A DNA stretch of 64,000 bases, from NCBI RefSeq assembly GCF_020171845.1, contig NZ_JAIVAM010000012.1:156387-220386 (forward strand), read 5' to 3'. Position 1 is the first letter of the stretch, and each line of letters opens with the position of its first letter. Shown piece after piece: positions 36,992 through 46,170 of this stretch. Origin of the DNA: Cytobacillus kochii. GTDB lineage: Bacteria > Bacillota > Bacilli > Bacillales > Cytobacillaceae. The position numbers were made by a program, and so were the translations under genes. Below the pieces are notes generated by a model, which saw nothing but the letters and a program-made list of their open reading frames with translations, made no database searches and was not told where the DNA came from.

Positions 36992-37385
36992 CTGAGATTG
37001 TATGAGTAATCATATCACATCATTTCATAGAATACAATTTATTTCTTTTATCTAAATTTAAAATATACGTTTCGTTCTTTTAGCGGTAAATTTGAGACCA
37101 TAATAAATAATAGCATTTCTTATTTGTGTAAAAAAGTCTTGAAATCCATTAAAAATTGTTCAAGCTGACCAACTCTACTTTTTTACCTTCAAACGAGTAA
37201 GCTTAAACCAGAAAAGTAATAATTTTTTGGTAAATAAATTAAAAAATCGCAGAAGTGTTGAAATAAATTCAATGGTGGTAAAGTTGTGGGTCAAAAAATC
37301 TATATAAGTATATGCCATATTAAAAAGAAAATAATTTACCTCAAGGGACAAATTTTTTTATCCATCTCCTACATACCTTCTATAA

Positions 37386-37432
37386 AAAGAGAAAAACAAA
37401 CTAACTATTTAATTAGCTTGTTTTTCTCAATC
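37386..37432 (-). terminator. Terminator of copA
   Basis: Minus-strand stem GAGAAAAACAA / TTGTTTTTCTC followed by TTTTTATAG, 50 bases past the copA stop codon. Confidence 0.7.
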
Positions 37433-37481
37433 AGTTTTTTGATAGAATGTTTTATAAAAATTCATACGTAACTTGTCATCT

Positions 37482-39902
37482 TTATCTTACACGTTGCAAA
37501 CGAAGTGCATTTAATACAACGGACACAGAGCTAAACGCCATCGCAGCACCTGCTAACCATGGTGCTAAGAAACCCGCAGCTGCAATAGGAATACCGATTG
37601 TATTATAACCAAACGCCCAAAAAAGATTCTGTTTAATATTACGAATGGTTTTTTTACTCATCATGATTGCATCGGCAATACTATTTAGATCACCACGCAT
37701 AAGTGTAATGTCTCCTGCTTCCATGGCAATATCTGTTCCTGTACCAATAGCCATGCCGATATCGGCAGTTGCTAATGCTGGGGCGTCGTTAATACCATCT
37801 CCTACCATCGCTACCTTTTTCCCTAGACTTTGCAGCTTTCTTACTTCTTCTGCCTTCGTTTCTGGTAAGACTTCTGCAATGACTTTTGATATACCTACTT
37901 CTTTAGCAATAGCTTGTGCGGTTAACTGGTTATCTCCAGTCATCATAATAACTTCTAACCCCATATCATGTAGCCTTTGAATCGCTTCGTTTGATGAATC
38001 TTTTATCGTGTCAGCTACAGCAAGAAGGCCTTTTGCTCTACCGTTAATAGCCACAAGCATTGCTGTTTTTCCTTCACCTTCTAATTCTTTCATTTGTTTC
38101 GAGAACCAAGAGGAGTCTATCCCATTCTCTTCCATTAATCTAACTGTACCAATCAGTACATCTTTTCCTGTAACTTTCGCAGAGATACCATAACCTGGTA
38201 GCGCTTCGAAATATTCACTTTTTATTTTTTCTATATTTTTCTCCTCTAACCCTTTCACAATGGCTTCAGCAAGAGGGTGTTCAGATGACTTCTCACTCGC
38301 AGCAACAATGGAAAGAAAATGGGCCTCATTTGTTCCAGGCTCGACTATGATATCGGTTAATACAGGCTGACCATTTGTAACAGTACCTGTTTTATCAACC
38401 ACAACAGTTGTAATTTCATGTGTCATCTCGAGATGCTCTCCACCTTTAAATAGAACACCCATCTCTGCTGAACGGCCAGACCCTGCCATAATTGAAGTAG
38501 GTGTCGCTAATCCTAGTGCACAAGGACAAGCAATGACGAGCACAGCAATCATTTTTTCTAACGCACTAGCTACATCACCCGGTTGCAAGAAAAGAAACCA
38601 TATAAAGAAGGTAACAAGGGCAATAGCTACCACAATGGGAACAAAGATGCCCGAAATCTTATCGGCTAACCGCTGAATAGGTGCTTTCGACCCTTGTGCT
38701 TGCTCGACTACTTTAATAATTTGCGCCAGCGCTGAATCTTTTCCAACCTTTGTTGCTTCAACGGTTAAATGGCCATTTTTGTTTACAGTTGCTCCAATTA
38801 CTTCATCACCAGCTTTCTTATCAACTGGCACACTTTCTCCTGTTAACATTGATTCGTCAACAGCTGAATGTCCTGCAATGATTACTGCATCTACAGGAAT
38901 TCTTTCACCAGGCTTAATGATAACCTTATCGCCTTGCATAACTTGCTCAACTGGGACAATCGTTTCCTTCCCTTCTTTTACTACAACGGCTTTTTTAGCC
39001 TTTAAATTCATTAATTTCTTTATTGCTTCTGATGATCTTCCTTTTGCACGTGCTTCAAATAATTTCCCTAACAAAATAAGGGTAATAATAATCGCACTCG
39101 TTTCATAATAGAACTCAACATGATGACCATATGTTGCATTCATCGATTGTAATGTTAGAAACAAACTATAAAAGTAAGCTGCAGAAGTACCTAATACAAC
39201 AAGTACATCCATATTCGCGCTACCAGATTTCAATGATTTATATGCACCAGTATAAAATTGCCAACCGATAATAAATTGTACAGGTGTCGCCAAAATTAAC
39301 TGTATCCAAGGGTTCATTAAAAAATCTGGTAGAAAAATGAATGAGGTGAATTCAAAATGCCCAACCATCGTCCAAAGTAATGGTAGAGAAAGGATAGCAG
39401 CAGCGATAAATTTCCTTTGCTGCTTTTTAATATGCTGTTCCCTCACATCATTTGCGCTGGCAGTTGTTTTTAGCGAAGCGCTATACCCAATCTTATCTAC
39501 CTTTGCAATGATTTCCTCAACCGAAACCTGTTCAGGATTGTATTCAACAGTACCTGTTTCTAAAGCTAAGTTCACGTTTGCCTGCGCAATACCGGGCTGT
39601 TTATTTAAAACTTTTTCTATTCGCGCCGAACAAGCAGCACTTGTCATTCCTGTAATATCAAACTCAGCTTTCTCTAAAACAACTTCGTAGCCTAGATCTT
39701 TAATCTTCTGCTGAAATGCATGTTCTCCTACTTTTTGAGGGTTATAGGAAATGGTTGCTATTTCAGAAGTGAGATTCACATTCGCTTCGTTTACACCATC
39801 CATTTTACTTAACCCTTTTTCTATTCGAGCAGAACAGGCAGCACACGTCATTCCCGTAATTGGCAAATGAATTTTTTGGTGAGAATCGTCTTGATTAGAC
39901 AT
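37482..39902 (-). CDS. copA: Copper-exporting P1B-type ATPase CopA
   Basis: 806 residues. Two N-terminal HMA domains, eight expected membrane helices, actuator motif MLTGESVPV, intramembrane Cu site [15 protein letters not shown], phosphorylation motif [14 protein letters not shown]-binding EHPLAEAI and hinge [13 protein letters not shown]. It exports Cu(I) from the cytoplasm. The first HMA is normal ([10 protein letters not shown]). The second reads [10 protein letters not shown], so one Cu-binding Cys is replaced by Ser. It has its own CsoR-like operator separate from csoR-copZ. Confidence 0.96.
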   Translation of the reverse strand: MSNQDDSHQKIHLPITGMTCAACSARIEKGLSKMDGVNEANVNLTSEIATISYNPQKVGEHAFQQKIKDLGYEVVLEKAEFDITGMTSAACSARIEKVLNKQPGIAQANVNLALETGTVEYNPEQVSVEEIIAKVDKIGYSASLKTTASANDVREQHIKKQQRKFIAAAILSLPLLWTMVGHFEFTSFIFLPDFLMNPWIQLILATPVQFIIGWQFYTGAYKSLKSGSANMDVLVVLGTSAAYFYSLFLTLQSMNATYGHHVEFYYETSAIIITLILLGKLFEARAKGRSSEAIKKLMNLKAKKAVVVKEGKETIVPVEQVMQGDKVIIKPGERIPVDAVIIAGHSAVDESMLTGESVPVDKKAGDEVIGATVNKNGHLTVEATKVGKDSALAQIIKVVEQAQGSKAPIQRLADKISGIFVPIVVAIALVTFFIWFLFLQPGDVASALEKMIAVLVIACPCALGLATPTSIMAGSGRSAEMGVLFKGGEHLEMTHEITTVVVDKTGTVTNGQPVLTDIIVEPGTNEAHFLSIVAASEKSSEHPLAEAIVKGLEEKNIEKIKSEYFEALPGYGISAKVTGKDVLIGTVRLMEENGIDSSWFSKQMKELEGEGKTAMLVAINGRAKGLLAVADTIKDSSNEAIQRLHDMGLEVIMMTGDNQLTAQAIAKEVGISKVIAEVLPETKAEEVRKLQSLGKKVAMVGDGINDAPALATADIGMAIGTGTDIAMEAGDITLMRGDLNSIADAIMMSKKTIRNIKQNLFWAFGYNTIGIPIAAAGFLAPWLAGAAMAFSSVSVVLNALRLQRVR

Positions 39903-39931
39903 ATGCTCCTACCACACCTTTCTTTCAATAC

Positions 39932-39949
39932 TATACCCTACTACCCTAT
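39932..39949 (-). promoter_or_regulatory. CsoR-like operator of copA
   Basis: Minus-strand ATAGGGTAGTAGGGTATA, nearly identical in form to the site upstream of csoR (ATAGGGTA-NN-RGGGTATA). It lies just before the copA -10 region TATAGT. Confidence 0.7.
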
Positions 39950-39965
39950 ATAAACACTTAAAATA

Positions 39966-39987
39966 AATCGTGCAAAGCTGCACGATT
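39966..39987 (-). terminator. Terminator overlapping the copZ stop codon
   Basis: Stem AATCGTGCA / TGCACGATT, then TATTTT on the minus strand. It separates copZ from copA, which then uses its own promoter. Confidence 0.6.
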
Positions 39988-40195
39988 AAGATTTAACTTC
40001 ATAACCTTGATCATCAATTGTTTCTTTAATTTGATCAAGCTTTACAGATGAAGCATCAAAGGCAACTTTGACTTCTTTTTTATCTAAATCTACTTTGACC
40101 GTGTCTACTCCTTTAAGTTCACCAACACTACTTTCTACCGCTTTCACACAGTGACCACAAGACATTCCTTCTACATGTAAAATTACGTTTTCCAT
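39986..40195 (-). CDS. copZ: Copper chaperone CopZ
   Basis: 69-residue HMA-domain metallochaperone with the Cu(I) site VEGMSCGHCVKAVES. It delivers Cu(I) to CopA and helps to derepress CsoR. The start ATG follows AGGAGGATTTTAAAC. It is 13 bases downstream of csoR and co-transcribed with it. Confidence 0.96.
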   Translation of the reverse strand: MENVILHVEGMSCGHCVKAVESSVGELKGVDTVKVDLDKKEVKVAFDASSVKLDQIKETIDDQGYEVKS

Positions 40196-40208
40196 GTTTA
40201 AAATCCTC

Positions 40209-40544
40209 CTATTTTTTCATTAATTTTTGAATTGTAATAAGAAATTCATCTAACACTTCTTCGTCACCTTCATTTATCCGATCAATGACACACCCTTTTA
40301 AATGACCTTCAAGTAAAATTTTAGCGACACTATTTAAGGCAGATTGTGTTGCGGATATTTGTGTAATCACATCATCACAATACGTATCTTTTTCAATTAG
40401 ACCTTTAATACCTCGAATTTGTCCTTCGATACGATTCAATCGAGTGACTAAATTCTTTTTTACTTTATCTGAATGATGACTTCGTCTATCTGCATGCTCT
40501 AGGCACATTGTTTCTTCTCTTACCTTATCTTCTTCATATCCCAT
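40209..40544 (-). CDS. csoR: Copper-sensing repressor CsoR
   Basis: 111-residue all-helical DUF156 repressor. The Cu(I) ligand set C-H-C is visible in DTYCDDVITQ and EGHLKGCVIDR. The second His/Cys context marks it as CsoR rather than the sulfide-responsive CstR or nickel RcnR. The start ATG at 40544 follows GGGAGGCGATTCA. Represses its own operon and copA through GGGTA-rich operators; the similar site at 30548 might also be a target. Confidence 0.95.
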   Translation of the reverse strand: MGYEEDKVREETMCLEHADRRSHHSDKVKKNLVTRLNRIEGQIRGIKGLIEKDTYCDDVITQISATQSALNSVAKILLEGHLKGCVIDRINEGDEEVLDEFLITIQKLMKK

Positions 40545-40572
40545 TGAATCGCCTCCCTTATACATATTATAT

Positions 40573-40590
40573 TATACCCCGGTACCCTAT
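40573..40590 (-). promoter_or_regulatory. CsoR operator of csoR-copZ
   Basis: Minus-strand ATAGGGTACCGGGGTATA inside the promoter spacer; the -10 TATAAT overlaps its end. Confidence 0.7.
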
Positions 40591-40635
40591 GTAAAGTGAA
40601 AGAATTTTAAATATGGTTCATTTCTCCACTATAAA

Positions 40636-40665
40636 TAAAAAGGTAGGTAGCAGTATCTACCTACA
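40636..40665 (-). terminator. Terminator of sspH
   Basis: Minus-strand stem TAGGTAG / CTACCTA followed by CCTTTTTATTT. Confidence 0.75.
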
Positions 40666-40686
40666 CTCTAACATGTTGAATTGTAA

Positions 40687-40869
40687 TTACACTTCATTAA
40701 GGTCTGAAATATCTACTTCTGTTCTTTCTTCTAACGGAATTCCTCTTAAATGAACTGTAACTGTTTTATCATCTTCATGTAACTTATCTATCCATACAGA
40801 AGTTCCATTGTATTGAACTTCTACATCACTCGATGATGAAAGTATTTGTTTTATCCTCTTTGTTTCCAT
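40687..40869 (-). CDS. sspH: Small acid-soluble spore protein, SspH family
   Basis: 60 residues with the SspH pattern (N-terminal RIKQILSSSSDVEVQYNGTSVWID, C-terminal hydrophobic EVDISDLNEV). Minor SASP of the spore core, normally expressed in the forespore under sigma-G. The ATG at 40869 was chosen because AGAGGTGA is 6 bases upstream. Monocistronic with its own terminator; no forespore promoter was confidently identified. Confidence 0.85.
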   Translation of the reverse strand: METKRIKQILSSSSDVEVQYNGTSVWIDKLHEDDKTVTVHLRGIPLEERTEVDISDLNEV

Positions 40870-41077
40870 ATGATTCACCTCTCATAATTGATAAATATAT
40901 TCTTTAACATTTTAGCCTTTTTATACATTTCGAAAGGAACTCATTTGTTGATGAAGGACTTCTCGACAATATACAATTAAGGTTACTAAGAGATGAAAGG
41001 TCTTAACAATGGATTGATTTTAATTTATTCATTTATATCGTGTAAGTTGAAAGGGAAAAGGCAAAATTGAATAAACA

Positions 41078-41105
41078 GAAAAGAGATGAGTTTTCATCTC
41101 TTTTC
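41078..41105 (-). terminator. Terminator of hmp
   Basis: Minus-strand stem GAAAAGAGATGA / TCATCTCTTTTC, then TGTTTATT. Confidence 0.65.
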
Positions 41106-41132
41106 TACTGAAATATTTCAAAAGCTCTTCTT

Positions 41133-42287
41133 TTACATATTGATCTTTTCTTTTAGAGGAACGGCTGGACCAAACAGTTCAAGATGAATATGCGAATTTT
41201 CCACACCTAACATCAATAATTGTTCTTTCATATTTTCCATAAAATTAATAGGACCACATAGATAGTACTCTGCTTCTTGACTAATATGTTGCTTTAAATC
41301 CTCACTATCTAATCTGCCCACGTCATCACTATATTTTACTAGGAAACGCCCCTTTTCAATTCCTGCTATCAACGGCTTCACTTCATCTTCAAACGCATGT
41401 ACGTTTTTGTTCTTACAACTATGAAGGAAACTTACTTCTCGCTTTGTCCCTTCTAATGCATGAAGCATACTCAATAATGGTGTGGTTCCAACACCACCAC
41501 TGATTAATACCACGGGTGTCTCTGCTTGGGATGATAATACAAATTCACCAGCTGGTGCACTAACATCCAAACTGTCTCCTATTTGCACATGGTCATGTAA
41601 CCAGTTTGAGACTTTACCCTGTTCTTCTCTTTTGACAGATATACGATACGTCTTTTCTGATGGTTTACCTGATAAGCTATATTGACGGTTATGGTCGTAC
41701 TTTTCGCCAGCTATATTTACCCGAATCGTTACATACTGGCCAGGTTGGTGGGTTGGTAAAGTCATACCATCATTTGGCTCAATATAAAAAGAAGTGATAA
41801 GATCACTTTCAGGTACCTTATTTACTACTTTAAAAGATTTAAATCCAGCCCATGCTGATGCATTGTATAACTCTTCTTCTGTGGAAATAAAGATACCGGC
41901 AATCACTTCATAAGCCTCTGCCCACGCCGTAATAATGTCTTCTGTTGCTGCATCACCTAGAACTTCTTTTATCGCTGCTAATAGATGTTCCCCGACGATT
42001 GGATAATGCTCCTTCTTAACCCCTAAGCTTCGATGCTTATGAGCAATTGTAGCAACTGCCGGCGCTAATTCTTCTAAATGTTCAATATGGTTAGCTGCTT
42101 GAAATAATACATTAGCGAGGGCTTTAGGCTGTCTTCCCTTCTCTTGATTAGCATGATTAAAAATGTTAAGTAGTTCAGGATGTTCAGCAAATAATCGTTT
42201 ATAAAAATGCGTTGTGATAGCGGTTCCATGAATTTCTAATACGGGTATGGTTGATTTGATGATTTTAATCGTCTCTTGTTTTAACAT
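41133..42287 (-). CDS. hmp: Flavohemoglobin, nitric oxide dioxygenase
   Basis: 384 residues: globin domain (about 1-138; proximal His in VATIAHKHRSLGVKKEHY), FAD-binding ferredoxin-reductase domain (NRQYSLSGKP) and NAD domain (LISGGVGTTPLLSML). Converts NO to nitrate using O2 and NADPH/NADH. The start ATG at 42287 follows GGGTGGAGATATTA. Divergent from nsrR, with two NsrR-like sites between them. Confidence 0.96.
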   Translation of the reverse strand: MLKQETIKIIKSTIPVLEIHGTAITTHFYKRLFAEHPELLNIFNHANQEKGRQPKALANVLFQAANHIEHLEELAPAVATIAHKHRSLGVKKEHYPIVGEHLLAAIKEVLGDAATEDIITAWAEAYEVIAGIFISTEEELYNASAWAGFKSFKVVNKVPESDLITSFYIEPNDGMTLPTHQPGQYVTIRVNIAGEKYDHNRQYSLSGKPSEKTYRISVKREEQGKVSNWLHDHVQIGDSLDVSAPAGEFVLSSQAETPVVLISGGVGTTPLLSMLHALEGTKREVSFLHSCKNKNVHAFEDEVKPLIAGIEKGRFLVKYSDDVGRLDSEDLKQHISQEAEYYLCGPINFMENMKEQLLMLGVENSHIHLELFGPAVPLKEKINM

Positions 42288-42312
42288 TAATATCTCCACC
42301 CTTTCAATTTAA

Positions 42313-42383
42313 AAGCAATATTTTAAATACATCTTTAAAATATACCGTTTCCAAATTTAAAGCAATATTTTAAATACATCTTT
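42313..42383. promoter_or_regulatory. Two NsrR-like operators between hmp and nsrR
   Basis: Two identical 24-base copies (42313-42336 and 42360-42383) containing CAATATTTTAAATACATC, 47 bases apart. The reverse complement AAGATGTATTTAAAATA matches the Bacillus NsrR box (ATGYATTTAAAATRCAT type) on one half and is degenerate on the other. Confidence 0.7.
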
Positions 42384-42461
42384 TAAAAAGTTGTCACAAT
42401 TGGTTCCATATCAAGCAATATGTATAATAGAACTATTAATAGAAAAAAGGTGTGATTCATA

Positions 42462-42905
42462 ATGCGTCTTACCAACTACACGGATTATTCATTAAGAGTT
42501 CTCATATATTTAGCAACAATTGAAAAAGACCAGCTGACAAATATTAAAGAAATTGCAGACACATATCAAATCTCTAAGAATCATCTGATGAAAGTTATCT
42601 ATCAATTAGGGAAAAATCAATATGTTGAGACGATACGAGGAAGAAATGGAGGCATTCGATTAGCGATGTCACCTAAAGATATTAATATTGGTGAAGTGGT
42701 CAGAAAAACCGAAGAAGATTTTCATTTAGTTGAATGTTTTGATACTAATAACAATCATTGTGTCATTTCACCTGTTTGTGGTCTAAGACATGTATTAAAT
42801 AAAGCATTAAAAGCGTATTTAGAAGTACTAGATCAATATACATTAGCTGATCTAACGAAGAATCAATCGGCATTAGCAGACTTTTTATTTAAAAGTAAAT
42901 TTTAG
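42462..42905 (+). CDS. nsrR: NO-responsive Rrf2-family repressor NsrR
   Basis: 147 residues: winged HTH (MRLTNYTDYSLRVLIYLA, NHLMKVIYQLGKN) and the Fe-S ligand region VECFDTNNNHCVISPVCGLRHVL with three conserved Cys. A [4Fe-4S] cluster senses NO. Divergent from hmp, its classic target. A terminator follows. Confidence 0.93.
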   Translation: MRLTNYTDYSLRVLIYLATIEKDQLTNIKEIADTYQISKNHLMKVIYQLGKNQYVETIRGRNGGIRLAMSPKDINIGEVVRKTEEDFHLVECFDTNNNHCVISPVCGLRHVLNKALKAYLEVLDQYTLADLTKNQSALADFLFKSKF

Positions 42906-42950
42906 ATAGCAGTGCATTCTCTCCTACCAAGTAGGGAGATGAAATAATAA

Positions 42951-42978
42951 AATAGCGGCCTTTAGTCCGCTATTTTTA
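42951..42978 (+). terminator. Terminator of nsrR
   Basis: Stem AATAGCGG / CCGCTATT followed by TTTATT. The next 165 bases show nothing I can assign. Confidence 0.8.
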
Positions 42979-43141
42979 TTACAATCGAGAACCTAACGCT
43001 AAATTGAAGCGAAATTAACATTGATAGCAATTTCAATCACATTGCATCCGAGATGAGATACATTCACAATTATCGGCTCAGTTCCTCAATTAGCTGACTT
43101 ACGCAAAAAATTAATACAAAGTGAAACCTTGTTCCTCGCAC

Positions 43142-43181
43142 AAAAAATGAGCAAACCCCTAAAAATTAGGATTCGCTCATT
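43142..43181 (-). terminator. Terminator of the AGCS symporter gene
   Basis: Minus-strand AAATGAGC...AATCCTAA and its complement TTAGGGGTTTGCTCATTTTTT. Confidence 0.75.
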
Positions 43182-43185
43182 TCCA

Positions 43186-44613
43186 TTACATCGCTTTCTT
43201 TCTTTTCTCCTTTTCTCTGACAGGCCAAGCTTCTACCCCTGTTAGACCAGGGATATCCTCTTGATAAAATTGCGGTTCCAAGCCCGCTTTCCGTTGCTGC
43301 ATATAGTTTTTCAACAGCTTAACTACGATAGGCGATAACATCGTAATGGCGGTTAAATTGACAAGCGCCATGATACCCATTGTTAAATCTGCCATTCCCC
43401 AAACAATTTCTAAATTAGCAATTGCACCAAACATGACCATTCCTAATGCAGCTACCTTATAAGCATGATGAAATATTTTACTCTTATGAATGAAATTCAA
43501 GTTTGCTTCACCATAATAATAAGATCCAATAATAGAAGTAAAAGCAAATAAAAAAATAGCAATACCGAGAAACATTCCACCTATTGTACCAAAGTGTTCC
43601 GACATCGCTGCTTGAGTCAATTCGATACCTGTTAAGCCTGAAGCATAGCTTTCAGAGGATAAAATGATAAAAGCAGTAGCAGAACAAACCAATAAAGTAT
43701 CAAATAATACCCCTAGAGCCTGAACGAAGCCTTGTTTTACTGGATGAGATACAGTCGCTGTTGCAGCTGCAATCGGATCTCCCCCCATTCCTGCACCATT
43801 GGAGAATAATCCGCGCTTAATGCCATTAACAATAGCAGCAGCTATCCCTCCACCAATAGCCTGCTCAAATCCGAATGCACTTTTAAAAATAAGAGCAAAC
43901 ATTGCTGGTAACTCAGTAATATTTGAAGCAACTGCGAATAAAGCTAACAGAATATAACCAAAAGCCATAAACGGCACGATTAAAGAAGAAATATCTGCTA
44001 TTCGCTTAATTCCTCCAAATACTACTAATCCTGTTAAGAAAACAAGAATGATACCAATATAAACAGGCTGAATGCCAAATGAATTCTCCATTGCAACAGC
44101 GATCGTATTACTTTGTACAGCGTTAAATGTCGTACCATACGATAAGATAATCATTGTGGAAAATAACACAGCCATCCAAGGAAGTTTTAATTGCTTCTTT
44201 ATATAATATGCCGGCCCACCTTTGAAGCCTACACCAGTCTTAACCTTATAAGTTTGCGCTAACGTATTTTCGACAAATGAGCTAGCACTACCAATAACTG
44301 CAATTAACCACATCCAAAAGATTGCTCCAGGACCACCTAATACCATCGCAATAGCTACTCCGGCAATATTACCTGTACCTATTCTCGTTCCTGCACCAAC
44401 AAAAAACGCTTGTAAAGGCGAAATAGTTTTTTTAGACTCTGTTGTAACGGTTTCTTTAACAAACAGTAACCTAACCATCTCACCAATATGCCTGACTTGA
44501 ACAAACTTTGTTCTTATACTAAAAAACAGCCCTGCAATCACTAACACAAAGATAAGAACATAACCCCATAATACCTCATTACTCATATTCACAATGTTTT
44601 CAATAAACTCCAT
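43186..44613 (-). CDS. Sodium:alanine/glycine symporter (AGCS family, AlsT-like)
   Basis: 475 residues, about 10-11 membrane helices. Family signatures are FFVGAGTRIGTGNIAGVAIA, GGPGAIFWMWLIA, KGGPAYYIKK and FSNGAGMGGDPIAAAT. Imports alanine, glycine or a related small amino acid with Na+; the AlsT/GlnT subtype cannot be settled. The ATG at 44613 follows AAAGGGGGATTTG. Monocistronic. Confidence 0.92.
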   Translation of the reverse strand: MEFIENIVNMSNEVLWGYVLIFVLVIAGLFFSIRTKFVQVRHIGEMVRLLFVKETVTTESKKTISPLQAFFVGAGTRIGTGNIAGVAIAMVLGGPGAIFWMWLIAVIGSASSFVENTLAQTYKVKTGVGFKGGPAYYIKKQLKLPWMAVLFSTMIILSYGTTFNAVQSNTIAVAMENSFGIQPVYIGIILVFLTGLVVFGGIKRIADISSLIVPFMAFGYILLALFAVASNITELPAMFALIFKSAFGFEQAIGGGIAAAIVNGIKRGLFSNGAGMGGDPIAAATATVSHPVKQGFVQALGVLFDTLLVCSATAFIILSSESYASGLTGIELTQAAMSEHFGTIGGMFLGIAIFLFAFTSIIGSYYYGEANLNFIHKSKIFHHAYKVAALGMVMFGAIANLEIVWGMADLTMGIMALVNLTAITMLSPIVVKLLKNYMQQRKAGLEPQFYQEDIPGLTGVEAWPVREKEKRKKAM

Positions 44614-44743
44614 CAAATCCCCCTTTAATATAAATGAATACTTACCATATTTATTAAAAAATTCTGTCTTTTCACCCCCTTAAGATATCTACATACCCGT
44701 TCTTACAATAAATAAACCTATATTGATAAAGTTTTTAAATAAA

Positions 44744-44775
44744 ATAAAAAAGAGTGGTTATCAAACAACCACTCG
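44744..44775 (-). terminator. Terminator of the YdjO-like gene
   Basis: Minus-strand stem GAGTGGTT / AACCACTC followed by TTTTTT. Confidence 0.8.
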
Positions 44776-44835
44776 TCTTATCCTGTTCATTCAATTATCC
44801 TTGACTTAACAGAAGCCAAAAATAACAGAAGAATA

Positions 44836-45039
44836 TTATTTGTTATAAAGACTATTGTTATTGACTACTTGTAATTCTTTTGTTGTTGCTACCATTTCAC
44901 TCTCACAAATTGGGCATTTTGGTGTACTTTTAAAGTTGTCTCTCACCCAAGCATTACATGTTTCTGAGGAACATTCCCAAATTTTAATCTCTTCAGTCTT
45001 CACTTCTTCCATGTTCTTTCTTCCAAATCCCATTGCCAT
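44836..45039 (-). CDS. Cold-inducible protein YdjO-like, zinc-ribbon type
   Basis: 67 residues with two Cys pairs (WECSSETCNAWVRDNF and PKCPICES) expected to bind zinc. The pattern WxC...CNxWxRDNF...PxCPxC matches the YdjO family, found beside cold-shock genes in Bacillus. The ATG at 45039 follows AGGAGGTG. Its strong promoter lies about 120 bases upstream, leaving a long 5' leader as is usual for cold-shock mRNAs. Confidence 0.8.
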   Translation of the reverse strand: MAMGFGRKNMEEVKTEEIKIWECSSETCNAWVRDNFKSTPKCPICESEMVATTKELQVVNNNSLYNK

Positions 45040-45159
45040 TATCAGGCACCTCCTAAAGGTAGAACATATCATCCGAAAAAAATAAAAATCACTCGCTATG
45101 CCAAACCAGTATGGTCCTTTATAACAAGTGTGTGTGATATTTTTTACTTAACAAATATT

Positions 45160-45188
45160 AGTATAGCACATTTTTTTATCCTTGTCAA
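45160..45188 (-). promoter_or_regulatory. Strong sigma-A promoter of the YdjO-like gene
   Basis: Minus-strand TTGACA (45188-45183), 17-base spacer, TATACT (45165-45160), followed by an untranslated leader of roughly 110 bases. Confidence 0.8.
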
Positions 45189-45306
45189 AACAAGGAAACT
45201 TCCACTTTAACATGTTGTCCTATAAAAAACAACCTTTATGTATGAATTATAGTGGAAAAAGTGTATAATAGAGACGCTGATTGCTTTAAAGAAAGGATGA
45301 AGACAT

Positions 45307-45600
45307 TTGCATATTTCTAGTTATACGGTGGAGGAAATCAATGATCCAACTGGTATACTGTCTGGAGAGAGGTACGAATTCTTTTTAGATATTGATGTTG
45401 ATGAAGATGATGAATTATATTTAGAACAAGGTATTCGCTTGCGCGTGTTATTTTATAAAGGTGAAGACGAAATGAAGATACTTAATTATCACTTCCAAGA
45501 GAATAATAATGAAGAGATTTTGGAATTTGGATTAGAAGAAGAAGAAGAAATATTAGTGACTAAATTCTGTAGTCAACATCTCAATGCAAATGAAGAATAA
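45307..45600 (+). CDS. DUF6509-like acidic protein
   Basis: 97 residues, strongly acidic (runs of Glu/Asp at about 30-38 and 75-85). The N-terminus VEEINDPTGILSGERYEFFLDI matches a conserved Bacillaceae family of unknown function (DUF6509, recalled). Starts at TTG 45307 behind AAAGGATG. A -10-like TATAAT lies at 45264-45269. Monocistronic, convergent with the next gene. Confidence 0.7.
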   Translation: MHISSYTVEEINDPTGILSGERYEFFLDIDVDEDDELYLEQGIRLRVLFYKGEDEMKILNYHFQENNNEEILEFGLEEEEEILVTKFCSQHLNANEE

Positions 45601-45603
45601 ATC

Positions 45604-45638
45604 ATAAAATGCCTAGGGTTAGCCCCTAGGCATTTTTT
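45604..45638. terminator. Bidirectional terminator
   Basis: Stem AAATGCCTAGGG / CCCTAGGCATTT with T's on one side and A's on the other, between convergent genes. Confidence 0.9.
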
Positions 45639-45642
45639 ATGA

Positions 45643-46038
45643 TTATTCCTCTACTTCTTTACCTTCTTCAATGATATGATACATTAAATGGGCAAGGTGA
45701 TGTATTGGACCATACACTTCTTCATCCTCTTGCTCTTCTTCGTTAAATTCTAAATCATTTAAATGCAAGGCAACAAACTGGTAAAAATCCGGCAATGAAA
45801 AACTGTAACAAGCGGTTGGCTCTTCTTCTTCGCCTTCATAATGAAGAACCATATACGACTCTTGTCCATCCTTATTAAGACCATCAAAGTAAACAAAAAA
45901 GCCAATATTCGTATCTAATTCAAACAGGTGTCTTGTTCCACCTTCTGTCATTCGGTTAAAATCTTCCTCTGATAGTTTGTTTACATTCATTTCATCCACT
46001 TGATCTTCTTTATGGAATTGTACTTTAAATGATTGCAT
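45643..46038 (-). CDS. Acidic cytosolic protein of unknown function
   Basis: 131 residues, rich in Glu/Asp, with no signal peptide or membrane segment. The middle has a beta-rich pattern (HLFELDTNIGFFVYFDG, ESYMVLHYEGEEEEP) and the C-terminus is helical (HHLAHLMYHIIEEG). I recognise it only as a conserved Bacillaceae hypothetical. The start ATG follows GAGGGAGATGT. Confidence 0.65.
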   Translation of the reverse strand: MQSFKVQFHKEDQVDEMNVNKLSEEDFNRMTEGGTRHLFELDTNIGFFVYFDGLNKDGQESYMVLHYEGEEEEPTACYSFSLPDFYQFVALHLNDLEFNEEEQEDEEVYGPIHHLAHLMYHIIEEGKEVEE

Positions 46039-46170
46039 ACATCTCCCTCACTTTCTCTATATGATGATAGCATAAACACCTGTATTATCCTATTATTACC
46101 TTCGTAATAAAAAAGAAACTTCTTCATTTTAATTTTTACAGATATAATAGCTTAAAGGAGTGCGAAGAAA

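Noticed and set aside
37286..37471. 61-codon plus-strand frame between the nrd leader and copA
   Set aside because: Lys/Ile-rich translation of AT-rich intergenic DNA without a ribosome binding site. It runs through the copA terminator.
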